From NCBI GenBank assembly GCA_045649415.1, contig JAZRPY010000006.1, positions 1 to 64,000 on the forward strand: a stretch of DNA of 64,000 nt. Direction: 5' to 3'. Positions 17,675-24,689 of the stretch are shown here, piece by piece. The position numbers and the translations under genes were made by a program. The DNA is from CAKSQL01 sp045649415. Lineage in GTDB: Bacteria; Bacillota; Clostridia; UBA1381. Every line of letters starts with the position of its first letter. Position 1 is the stretch's first letter. The notes beneath the pieces were generated by a model. That model was not told the DNA's origin. It did not search any database and saw nothing but the letters and a program-made list of their open reading frames with translations.

Positions 17675-18514
17675 ATGATTAAGTCAGATTATGAAATCAA
17701 AAAAGAAATTTGTGAAATTGGCAGAAGAATTTACGAAGACGGATTTGTTGCTGCAAACGACGGTAACATCTCAGTTAAGGTAGATGACAATACCTTTTTT
17801 ACAACACCTACAGGTGTCAGCAAGGGTTATATGACTCCTGACATGATCTGTAAGGTGGATGGAACAGGTAAATTAAAGGAGCCAAACAAGTGGAAGCCAT
17901 CATCAGAATTTAAGATGCACTTGAGAGTGTATCAGGAGAGAAGTGATGTAAATTCAGTTGTTCACGCTCATCCACCAATAGCTACATCATTTGCTATTGC
18001 AGGCATTCCTCTGGACAAGTTAATTATGCCAGAAGCAGTTATTTTCCTTGGTGCAGTGCCTATCGCTGATTACGGCACACCATCAACTATGGAAATTCCT
18101 GATTCATTGATGCCATACTTGCAGGACTATGATGCAATTTTGCTTGCAAACCACGGTGCGCTAAGTTTTGGTTGTGACTTAAACACTGCATTCTTCAGAA
18201 TGGAATCAACAGAATTCTATGCAAAATTATTGATGTATGCTCGCTTGTTGGGTGGAGAAAAGGAAATTCCATGTGGAGAGGTTAAGAAGCTTATCGACCT
18301 TCGTAAGTCATTCGGCGTATCAGGAAAGCACCCATTAGAGAAAATCTGCCCAGGATGCTACACAGGTGGAGATGCTGCTAAGGATTTAACTCCAACTGAA
18401 GCAGATGCAAAGTTTGCATCAGGCTCATGCTCAAATGGCAGCTGCTCAAACAAGTCTGTTGAAGATATCGTTGCAGAGGTTACAAAGAGAGTTTTAGCTC
18501 AATATAATAAATAA
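17675..18514 (+). CDS. Class II aldolase (fuculose/rhamnulose-1-phosphate type) with C-terminal encapsulation tag
   Basis: Class II sugar-phosphate aldolases split L-fuculose-1-P or L-rhamnulose-1-P into DHAP and L-lactaldehyde with a zinc ion. Zinc ligands HAHP (His97, His99) and NHG (His160) and the catalytic Glu in SSEFKMH (about Glu78) are present. After the catalytic domain comes a Gly/Ser/Cys-rich linker (residues about 229-260; CSNGSCSN) and an amphipathic helix at 261-279 (SVEDIVAEVTKRVLAQYNK), typical of peptides that direct enzymes into microcompartments. First gene of the BMC operon; RBS AGGAGGGG. Sugar specificity cannot be read from sequence; the rhamnulokinase gene nearby favours rhamnulose-1-P. 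Confidence 0.88.
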   Translation: MIKSDYEIKKEICEIGRRIYEDGFVAANDGNISVKVDDNTFFTTPTGVSKGYMTPDMICKVDGTGKLKEPNKWKPSSEFKMHLRVYQERSDVNSVVHAHPPIATSFAIAGIPLDKLIMPEAVIFLGAVPIADYGTPSTMEIPDSLMPYLQDYDAILLANHGALSFGCDLNTAFFRMESTEFYAKLLMYARLLGGEKEIPCGEVKKLIDLRKSFGVSGKHPLEKICPGCYTGGDAAKDLTPTEADAKFASGSCSNGSCSNKSVEDIVAEVTKRVLAQYNK

Positions 18515-18542
18515 TCAATAACTTGCAGAAGGGACTTTTAAT

Positions 18543-19481
18543 ATGGCAAAGCTATATACGGGTTTCGGGGATAAAGGCTATACCCAGACTATTAACAACA
18601 AACATATTTCAAAGTCTGACCCTGTTATTGAACTTCTTGGAACAATTGATGAGTTTACATCGGTTTTAGGTGTTGCAAAGGCTCACTCTCATGATAAGGA
18701 CCTGATTTTTGATATTGAGCTTGTTCAAAAAAAGCTTGTATCCATAATGGGCGAAATATCAGGAGGAGCAAAATCTGTTACTCAGGATTGCATAAAGGCA
18801 GTTGAGAGCTTGTGTAACAAGTACTATGATGATTCAGTGAAGGAATTTATCCTTCCTGGAAAAAATCTTGTATCAGCACAGCTTGATGTTGCAAGAGCAG
18901 TTATCCGTAGAGGAGAAAGAGTCGGAGTAAAGGCAATGCAGATAGGAAGAATAAATAACCTTCTTGTTACATATATAAATCGTTTGAGTGATTTAATCTA
19001 TGCAATGGCAAGATATGCAGAAAAGGAAGAGGAGCTTTCTGAGGGAATTGCAAACACAGGTGAGGGATTAACCCTGCTTCTTGCAAAGGAAATCGCATTG
19101 GCAGTTGAGAAAAGAGCAGAGCAACTTTCAAAAAAGGTTGTTGTTGCAATCACTGACAGTGGAGCAAATCTCTTGCTACTACATTCTATGGATGATGCAT
19201 ACATTGCAAGTTGCAGAATAGCTCAGGATAAGGCATATACTGCAGTTGCACTAAAAATGCCAACCCACAAGGCGTTAGCTGAGTCAAGGGGAGGCAAGCT
19301 TGACGGACTTATGGTGACGGATAACAACAAAATCTCACTATTGGGTGGAGGATATCCACTTGTTATAGGAAACAAAATTGTGGGAGGAATCGGAGTTTCG
19401 GGAGGAACTGCCGAGGAGGACACAGAATTTGCACACTTTGGCGCGTTGTATGCAGAAAGGAGGTCTGAATACAATGGATGA
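18543..19481 (+). CDS. PduO-like protein: cobalamin adenosyltransferase plus GlcG/HbpS domain
   Basis: Residues 1 to about 165 match the PduO-type ATP:cob(I)alamin adenosyltransferase: YTGFGDKGYTQT (ATP loop), LLGTIDEFTS, RAVIRRGERVG and NRLSDLIYAMAR. A lysine-to-arginine-type site usually written KxDxRVExxG reads KSDPVIELLG here, so one conserved arginine is lost. Residues about 175-312 are the PduO C-terminal (GlcG/HbpS) domain, which binds haem in some relatives. In Pdu compartments this enzyme supplies adenosylcobalamin to diol dehydratase, but no such enzyme is in this window. It overlaps the aldehyde dehydrogenase start by 8 bases. Confidence 0.85.
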   Translation: MAKLYTGFGDKGYTQTINNKHISKSDPVIELLGTIDEFTSVLGVAKAHSHDKDLIFDIELVQKKLVSIMGEISGGAKSVTQDCIKAVESLCNKYYDDSVKEFILPGKNLVSAQLDVARAVIRRGERVGVKAMQIGRINNLLVTYINRLSDLIYAMARYAEKEEELSEGIANTGEGLTLLLAKEIALAVEKRAEQLSKKVVVAITDSGANLLLLHSMDDAYIASCRIAQDKAYTAVALKMPTHKALAESRGGKLDGLMVTDNNKISLLGGGYPLVIGNKIVGGIGVSGGTAEEDTEFAHFGALYAERRSEYNG

Positions 19482-20901
19482 GAATATGATTGCACAGCTT
19501 GTTAAGGAAGTACTGGCAGGAATGGACCAGAAAACAGAGGAGAAAGCCTCTGATAAAAAACATCAACTTGGCGTTTTTGACACAATGGAGGAAGCAATTC
19601 AAGCGTGCAACAAGGCTTATGAAACATTCAGATATTATAACAAGGAACAAAGAGAAAATATCATAAAAGAAATTCGCCGACTCACTCATGAGGAGGCAGA
19701 AACCATGGCAAAGCTTGCTGTGGAGGACACCAAGATGGGAAATGTTTATCACAAGATTTTAAAGCATCATCTTGTGGCAGACAAAACTCCTGGCACTGAG
19801 GATTTGGAAACAAGGGCACTGTCGGGTGACAGAGGCCTGACCTTAGTTGAGATGGCACCCTATGGAATTATAGGCGCAATCACACCAAGCACCAACCCAA
19901 GCTGTACAGTAATATGTAACAGTATTGGAATGTTGGCTGCAGGAAACGGAGTTTTATTTAACCCACACCCCCATGCAAAAAGGATTTCAGCTTATGCAGT
20001 AGATTTAGTAAACCGAGCAGTTTTAGCAGCAGGTGGACCTGAAAACATTGTTGCAACAGTTAAAAATCCAACCATGGAATCATCCAACACAATGGTAAAT
20101 CACCCATCGGTTCGTTTACTTGTGGCAACAGGTGGACCGGGAGTTGTGAAAATGCTTTTATCATCAGGAAAGAAAGCAATAGGTGCAGGTGCAGGAAACC
20201 CACCTGTTGTGGTTGATGATACTGCAGACATAGAAAAGGCCGCAAAGGACATTATCGACGGATGCACATTCGACAATAATCTGCCATGTATAGCAGAGAA
20301 GGAATGCTTCGTAATGAGAAATGTGGCAGATGAGTTAGTTCACTATATGCAAAAAAATGGTGCGTACTTATTAACAAGTGAGCAAACAAAGCAACTTGAA
20401 AAGGTTGTTTTGGTAGAGGCTCCTCCCAAAAACCCTGGTGACAAGCCAAAGCTTGTTATCAATAAGGATTGGGTAGGCAGAGATGCTAAAAAGATATTAG
20501 CACAAATCGGCGTAAATGCAGCAGATGATATTCGTTGTATCATATGCGAAACTGAGTTTAGTCAGGCATTTGTTCAGACAGAGCTTATGATGCCGATACT
20601 TCCGATAATAATATGCGAAACCTTTGAGGATGCTATGGAAATGGCAGTCAAGGCAGAGCATGGAAATCGTCATTCTGCACATCTTCACTCAAAGAATGTT
20701 GACCATATGACAAGCTTTGCAAAGGCAATATGCACAACAATCTTTGTGAAGAATGCACCGAGCTATGCAGGAATTGGCTTTAATAGTGAAGGACACACAA
20801 CCTTTACAATCGCAGGACCTACAGGTGAGGGAATTACCTCGGCAAGAAGCTTCACCCGTCAGAGAAGATGCGTGTTGGTTGACAGTCTTTCCATAATATA
20901 A
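19474..20901 (+). CDS. CoA-acylating aldehyde dehydrogenase, BMC cargo (PduP family)
   Basis: The start at ATG 19474 has AAAGGAGG about 10 bases upstream and overlaps the previous stop, replacing an earlier in-frame ATG. The 475-aa enzyme oxidises an aldehyde to acyl-CoA with NAD+. The N-terminal MDENMIAQLVKEVLAGM is an encapsulation-type helix, joined by a short linker. The catalytic cysteine is about Cys272 in NNLPCIAEKE; the nucleotide region includes ITPSTNPS and GAGAGNPPVVV. With the aldolase as neighbour, lactaldehyde is the probable substrate (giving lactoyl-CoA), with propionaldehyde as the alternative if diol dehydratase exists elsewhere. Confidence 0.92.
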   Translation: MDENMIAQLVKEVLAGMDQKTEEKASDKKHQLGVFDTMEEAIQACNKAYETFRYYNKEQRENIIKEIRRLTHEEAETMAKLAVEDTKMGNVYHKILKHHLVADKTPGTEDLETRALSGDRGLTLVEMAPYGIIGAITPSTNPSCTVICNSIGMLAAGNGVLFNPHPHAKRISAYAVDLVNRAVLAAGGPENIVATVKNPTMESSNTMVNHPSVRLLVATGGPGVVKMLLSSGKKAIGAGAGNPPVVVDDTADIEKAAKDIIDGCTFDNNLPCIAEKECFVMRNVADELVHYMQKNGAYLLTSEQTKQLEKVVLVEAPPKNPGDKPKLVINKDWVGRDAKKILAQIGVNAADDIRCIICETEFSQAFVQTELMMPILPIIICETFEDAMEMAVKAEHGNRHSAHLHSKNVDHMTSFAKAICTTIFVKNAPSYAGIGFNSEGHTTFTIAGPTGEGITSARSFTRQRRCVLVDSLSII

Positions 20902-20919
20902 GAAAAGGAGTATGACGAT

Positions 20920-22134
20920 ATGAATTTCAACGAACAAAGAATTGAAGCATTGGTACAGGCAGTGTTGAAAGAGATGAACACTCAGGGAGCAGCTCCTCAG
21001 CCAAAGGCTGCAGGCTCAGTTCCAAAAACTGCTAAGGTAGCAATGCTCACAGGTTTGAATAAGTTCGAAATTCAGGAGCATCCAATCCCCGAAATCGGCG
21101 ATGACGACATTTTGGTTAAGGTCGAAGGTTGCGGGATTTGTGGAACTGATGTTCATGAATGGAGAGCAGACCCATTCGGACTTATCCCTGTAGTTCTCGG
21201 TCACGAGGGAACAGGTGAAATTGTGGCAATGGGTAAGAACATAAAGGCCGACACTCAGGGAAATCCTGTGAAGGTTGGCGACAAGATTGTAACAAGCGTA
21301 TCTGCTTGTGGTGAATGTCCAATGTGTAAATTGCATCCTGAACTACCACACTTGTGTCAGAGCGCAAAAATTCAGGGACTTTTACCTGACGATAATAAAA
21401 ACCACTTGCATGGTTGGTTTGCAAACTATATGCTCATTGAAAAGGGTGCAACCTTCTTCAATGTATCAGATATGACCTTAGACCAGAGAATTTTGATTGA
21501 GCTTGCAGCAGTTGCAACTCACGCAGTTCGTCGTGCAAGTGACACAAGATTGATGCCAATGGGTGCAACAATTGTTATTCAGGGCTGTGGTCCTGTTGGA
21601 TTGATGGTTATAGCTCACTTAAAAACAAAGGGCTACAGAAACATCATTGCAATTGACGGAACAGAGCAAAGACTTGATATGGCAAAGAAATTGGGTGCAT
21701 CCCACACAATCAACTTCAGAGATTTTAAATCAGTTGAAGACAAGGTTAAGTATGTAAAGGATTTAACATTCGGCTTGGGTGCAGATTTTGCATTCCAATG
21801 TACAGGAGCTCCTGCAGCTGCCGCTGAGGTATGGAAGTATGTGAGAACAGGTGGAGGCCTTTGTGAAATGGGATTCTTCGTAAACAACGGAGAATGCTCC
21901 ATCAACCCACACTTCGATATTTGTCAGAAGGAAATCACAGTTGTTGGCTCATGGACATATGGAGCTTTGGAATATCCTGACACAATCGCATTCGTTAAGC
22001 AATGCTGTGAAATGGGCATTCCTTTAACAGACCTTATTACTCACCGTTACGGATTAGACGAAATGGATGAGGCTATGGAGGTAAATGTTGCTCAGAAGGG
22101 CTTGAAAATTGCTTACATAAATAAGGAGATATAA
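20920..22134 (+). CDS. Zinc alcohol dehydrogenase with N-terminal encapsulation tag
   Basis: The 404-aa medium-chain dehydrogenase has the catalytic zinc site GCGICGTD (about Cys74) with GHEGTGE, a structural zinc cluster (ACGECPMC...C), and a Rossmann loop GCGPVG. Residues 1-20 (MNFNEQRIEALVQAVLKEMN) form an amphipathic helix followed by an Ala/Pro-rich linker, the layout of a BMC targeting peptide. Inside a compartment it would reduce part of the aldehyde (lactaldehyde to 1,2-propanediol) and recycle NADH made by the acylating dehydrogenase. The PduQ alcohol dehydrogenases of classical Pdu systems belong to the unrelated iron family. Confidence 0.9.
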   Translation: MNFNEQRIEALVQAVLKEMNTQGAAPQPKAAGSVPKTAKVAMLTGLNKFEIQEHPIPEIGDDDILVKVEGCGICGTDVHEWRADPFGLIPVVLGHEGTGEIVAMGKNIKADTQGNPVKVGDKIVTSVSACGECPMCKLHPELPHLCQSAKIQGLLPDDNKNHLHGWFANYMLIEKGATFFNVSDMTLDQRILIELAAVATHAVRRASDTRLMPMGATIVIQGCGPVGLMVIAHLKTKGYRNIIAIDGTEQRLDMAKKLGASHTINFRDFKSVEDKVKYVKDLTFGLGADFAFQCTGAPAAAAEVWKYVRTGGGLCEMGFFVNNGECSINPHFDICQKEITVVGSWTYGALEYPDTIAFVKQCCEMGIPLTDLITHRYGLDEMDEAMEVNVAQKGLKIAYINKEI

Positions 22135-22137
22135 CAA

Positions 22138-22476
22138 ATGAATGCAATAGGCATTATTGAAATTTTTGGTTTTGTCTGTGCGATAAAGGTTGCAGACGCA
22201 GCAGCAAAGGCTGCAGATGTGAAGGTTATTGCAATAGACTCAAATAAGCCTGCAAACGCTGAAACCGTTGATGTCCCTCTCATTATGTGCGTTAAAATTC
22301 AAGGCAGTGTATCTGCAGTTGAAGCGGCAGTTGAGGCAGGAAAGAAAGCGGCCGAGGCCTGCACAGGCTTGATACAGGCACATGTTATCCCTCGTCCCAC
22401 AGAGGATGCTGAAAAAATGGCACTTCGTTCAAGTGTGGGTAGGGACATACTTGGCAAAATAAAGAACAACGCATAA
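22138..22476 (+). CDS. BMC hexameric shell protein with long, atypical pore segment
   Basis: 112 aa, single BMC domain (GIIEIFGFVCAIKVADAAAKAADV at the N terminus, VIPRP near the end). The usual short pore loop (KIGSG-type) is replaced by a longer stretch rich in Asn/Pro/Val (about residues 42-58, SNKPANAETVDVPLIM), so its pore should differ in size or chemistry from the two canonical hexamers downstream. The C terminus also extends past the usual end by about 20 residues. It starts 3 bases after the dehydrogenase stop. Confidence 0.88.
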   Translation: MNAIGIIEIFGFVCAIKVADAAAKAADVKVIAIDSNKPANAETVDVPLIMCVKIQGSVSAVEAAVEAGKKAAEACTGLIQAHVIPRPTEDAEKMALRSSVGRDILGKIKNNA

Positions 22477-22507
22477 AAAGGTTTAAAAAAGAAAGGAAAG
22501 TGTGAAA

Positions 22508-22777
22508 ATGGAAGCATTAGGAATGATTGAAACAAGAGGCTTGACAGCATCAATCGAAGCAGCAGATGCTATGACAAAGGCTGCAAATGTTACCTTAGTA
22601 GGAACTGAAAAAATTGGTTCAGGCTTGGTAAGTGTTATCGTAAGAGGCGATGTAGGCGCAGTTAAGGCTGCAGTTGAAGCAGGTGCTCAGGCTGCAAGCA
22701 GATTGGGCGAATTAGTTGCTCAACATGTGATTCCTCGTCCTCACGGAGATGTTGAAAAGATTTTGCCCTCTATCTAA
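22508..22777 (+). CDS. Canonical BMC hexameric shell protein (PduA/PduJ-like)
   Basis: 89 aa from ATG 22508 (an in-frame GTG six bases earlier is less likely; AAAGGAAAG is upstream). One BMC domain, beginning MEALGMIETRG, with the typical pore motif EKIGSGLV and ending in VIPRPHGDVEKIL. Such proteins tile the facets of the shell and their central pores pass small polar metabolites. It is closely similar to the protein at 23309, from which it probably arose by duplication. Confidence 0.95.
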   Translation: MEALGMIETRGLTASIEAADAMTKAANVTLVGTEKIGSGLVSVIVRGDVGAVKAAVEAGAQAASRLGELVAQHVIPRPHGDVEKILPSI

Positions 22778-22808
22778 GCTAAAAATTAGACAGAAGGGGT
22801 GTTAAGAA

Positions 22809-23282
22809 ATGAGCTTTTCAATCGGACTCATAGAGGTTCAGGCTCTCGGTCATGCAATTACTGTTGCAGACGAGATGCTAAAAGCGGCAGATGTTAAATT
22901 CATTGCAACCGAAAGAAAATTAGGTGGCAGATTGGTCACATTGGTTGTTAAGGGAAATGTTTCGGCAGTTAATGCAGCAATCGAAACAGGACGAAATCTT
23001 GCCGAGTCGTTGGGATGCTTAAAGGCGGCAGAGGTAATTGCCCGCCCCCATCCCGAAATATTTAAATTCCTACATATTGATGAGGAAGAAAAGCCTGTTA
23101 GCAAAGAGGAGGCTAAGGTGGAAGAGAAAAAGGTTGAGGAAAAAACCACAAAAACAACCACCACCAAAAAGCCTGCAACTAAAAAGGCTACAGGTAGTAA
23201 AACAAGTTCTAAAGCAGGAGCAAAAAAGCCTGCTTCAGATAAAAAGACTTCAACAAGAGGTCAGAAGAAAACAACAAAGTAA
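22809..23282 (+). CDS. BMC hexameric shell protein with histone-like Lys-rich tail
   Basis: 157 aa. Residues 1-90 are a BMC domain (GLIEVQALGHAITVADEMLKAADV) whose pore motif reads ERKLGGRLV, placing an arginine where glycine/serine normally lines the pore. After residue 90 comes an acidic stretch (about 91-112, with alternating Glu/Lys) and then a low-complexity tail of 45 residues with 14 lysines, one arginine and a single aspartate, rich in Thr, Ala and Ser (KKPATKKATG, AGAKKPASDKK). This resembles histone H1/AlgP-like tails. The tail could bind cargo, nucleic acid or another polyanion, or hold shells together; none is shown. RBS AGGGG upstream. Confidence 0.88.
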   Translation: MSFSIGLIEVQALGHAITVADEMLKAADVKFIATERKLGGRLVTLVVKGNVSAVNAAIETGRNLAESLGCLKAAEVIARPHPEIFKFLHIDEEEKPVSKEEAKVEEKKVEEKTTKTTTTKKPATKKATGSKTSSKAGAKKPASDKKTSTRGQKKTTK

Positions 23283-23308
23283 ATAATTTTTTATAGGAGG
23301 TTTTTAAA

Positions 23309-23584
23309 ATGGCAGTAGAAGCATTAGGAATGGTAGAAACAAGAGGTTTGGTAGCAGCAATCGAGGCTGCAGATGCAATGGTTAAGGCAGCAAATGTAAC
23401 CTTAATCGGAACAGAGAGAATTGGTTCAGGTTTGGTAACTGTTATGGTTCGTGGCGATGTTGGTGCAGTTCAGGCTGCAACAGACGCTGGTGCTGCAGCA
23501 GGCTCAAAGCTTGGTGAATTAGTATCTGTTCATGTTATTCCAAGACCACACAACGATGTGGAAAAAATTCTTCCAATTTTATAA
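23309..23584 (+). CDS. Canonical BMC hexameric shell protein (PduA/PduJ-like)
   Basis: 91 aa, one BMC domain starting AVEALGMVETRG with pore motif ERIGSGLV and the standard ending VIPRPHNDVEKIL. RBS TAGGAGGT is the strongest in the operon and, together with a hairpin just after the gene, suggests high output. It is closely similar to the shell protein at 22508, so the two may form mixed or interchangeable facets. Confidence 0.95.
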   Translation: MAVEALGMVETRGLVAAIEAADAMVKAANVTLIGTERIGSGLVTVMVRGDVGAVQAATDAGAAAGSKLGELVSVHVIPRPHNDVEKILPIL

Positions 23585-23612
23585 TTTGAAGAACAAACTC
23601 GGCTACTCAAGG

Positions 23613-23638
23613 CTGTCGGCATTTTTGCCGACAGTTTT
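23613..23638 (+). terminator. Intra-operon hairpin after the shell genes
   Basis: CTGTCGGCA pairs with TGCCGACAG around TTTT, a 9-bp GC-rich stem followed by only TTTTGG. It lies between the fourth shell gene and PduL in an otherwise tight operon, so it more likely attenuates transcription or protects the upstream mRNA end than stops all reading. Confidence 0.6.
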
Positions 23639-23685
23639 GGTGGCTTAGGTATTTATGATTTTTTTTGTAAAATGGAGGCAATCTT

Positions 23686-24330
23686 ATGACAGACACAAAT
23701 TTGATAGAGTTAATCACTGAAAATGTTATAAAGGTACTTAATGAAAATGAAAATGCGTCAGGTGGTATTAAGGTTGGCGTATCAGCCCGTCATGTGCATC
23801 TGTCAAAGAAGGATTTGGAAACCTTGTTCGGAGCAGGCTATGAGCTAACACCCAAGAAAATACTCATGGGTGACCAGTATGCTGCAGAGGAGTGTGTAAC
23901 ACTTGTTAGTCCGAGCTTGAGAAGTATTGAGGGCGTAAGAGTTTTAGGCCCCACAAGAGATGAATCACAGATAGAAATTTCAAGAACTGACACCTTTAAA
24001 TTAAAGGTTAGTCCCCCTGTTCGTCCGTCAGGAAAGATTAAAAACAGTGCTCCTATGGCATTGGTAGGACCAAAGGGAAGCGTGTTCTTGAACGAGGGCT
24101 GCATAATTGCAAATCGTCATATACATATGACACCAAGTGATGCGGCAAAATATGGAATTGTTGACAATGACCTGGTGGATGTTGAAATCCAGAATGCAAA
24201 GCCAACAAGATATTATGATGTTCAGGTAAGAGTGAGAGAGGATTTCAACACAGAAATGCATATCGACACGGATGATGCAAATGCAGCTGGTATAAAAACA
24301 GGCGACCATGTTGAAATTTTGAAAAGATAA
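23686..24330 (+). CDS. PduL-type phosphotransacylase with encapsulation tag
   Basis: PduL swaps CoA for phosphate on acyl-CoA, recycling CoA inside the compartment. The two-domain 214-aa enzyme shows the zinc-binding motifs SARHVHLS, NRHIHM and EMHID. Residues 1-20 (MTDTNLIELITENVIKVLNE) form an amphipathic helix before a short linker (NENASGG), matching PduL targeting peptides. With a lactaldehyde route, the product would be lactoyl-phosphate, which an acetate-kinase-like enzyme could use; no such kinase is in the window. Confidence 0.93.
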   Translation: MTDTNLIELITENVIKVLNENENASGGIKVGVSARHVHLSKKDLETLFGAGYELTPKKILMGDQYAAEECVTLVSPSLRSIEGVRVLGPTRDESQIEISRTDTFKLKVSPPVRPSGKIKNSAPMALVGPKGSVFLNEGCIIANRHIHMTPSDAAKYGIVDNDLVDVEIQNAKPTRYYDVQVRVREDFNTEMHIDTDDANAAGIKTGDHVEILKR

Positions 24331-24386
24331 GGTATGAAAATTATTCTTTGAGTACATAAAATGTACTGCAGAAGGGATTGAGATAT

Positions 24387-24647
24387 ATGCTTTTAGCAAA
24401 GGTTACAGGTAGCATAATTTCCACAAGCAAGAATGATAAGCTTGTGGGCTACAAATTTATGACAGTTCAGCTTATTGAAAATGACAAGCTGACAGACAAA
24501 TACTTGCTTGCAGTTGATGGAATTGGTGCAGGTATAGGCGAAAAGGTTATCATTGCAACAGGCAGTGCTGCAAGACTTGGTATCGACAGAAACGATGCGC
24601 CTGTTGATGCGGCAATTGTTGGAATAGTTGACGAAAAGCAGGGCTGA
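24387..24647 (+). CDS. BMC pentameric vertex protein (EutN/CcmL family)
   Basis: The ATG at 24387 follows GAAGGGA; a TTG nine bases earlier is less likely. The 86-aa product begins MLLAKVTGSIISTSKNDKL and has LLAVDGIGAGIGEKV and a terminal AIVGIVD, the family signature. Pentamers of this type cap the twelve vertices of the shell. A single copy is present, enough for a closed polyhedron. Confidence 0.93.
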   Translation: MLLAKVTGSIISTSKNDKLVGYKFMTVQLIENDKLTDKYLLAVDGIGAGIGEKVIIATGSAARLGIDRNDAPVDAAIVGIVDEKQG

Positions 24648-24689
24648 TAACCATTTACCAATCAATTTATAAGAAAAGGAGAGCTTGGC

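Noticed and set aside
22502..24398. Earlier in-frame starts for the shell protein at 22508 and the vertex protein at 24387
   Set aside because: The family-typical starts (MEALG, MLLAKV) coincide with well-placed ribosome sites; the extensions add only two or three residues.
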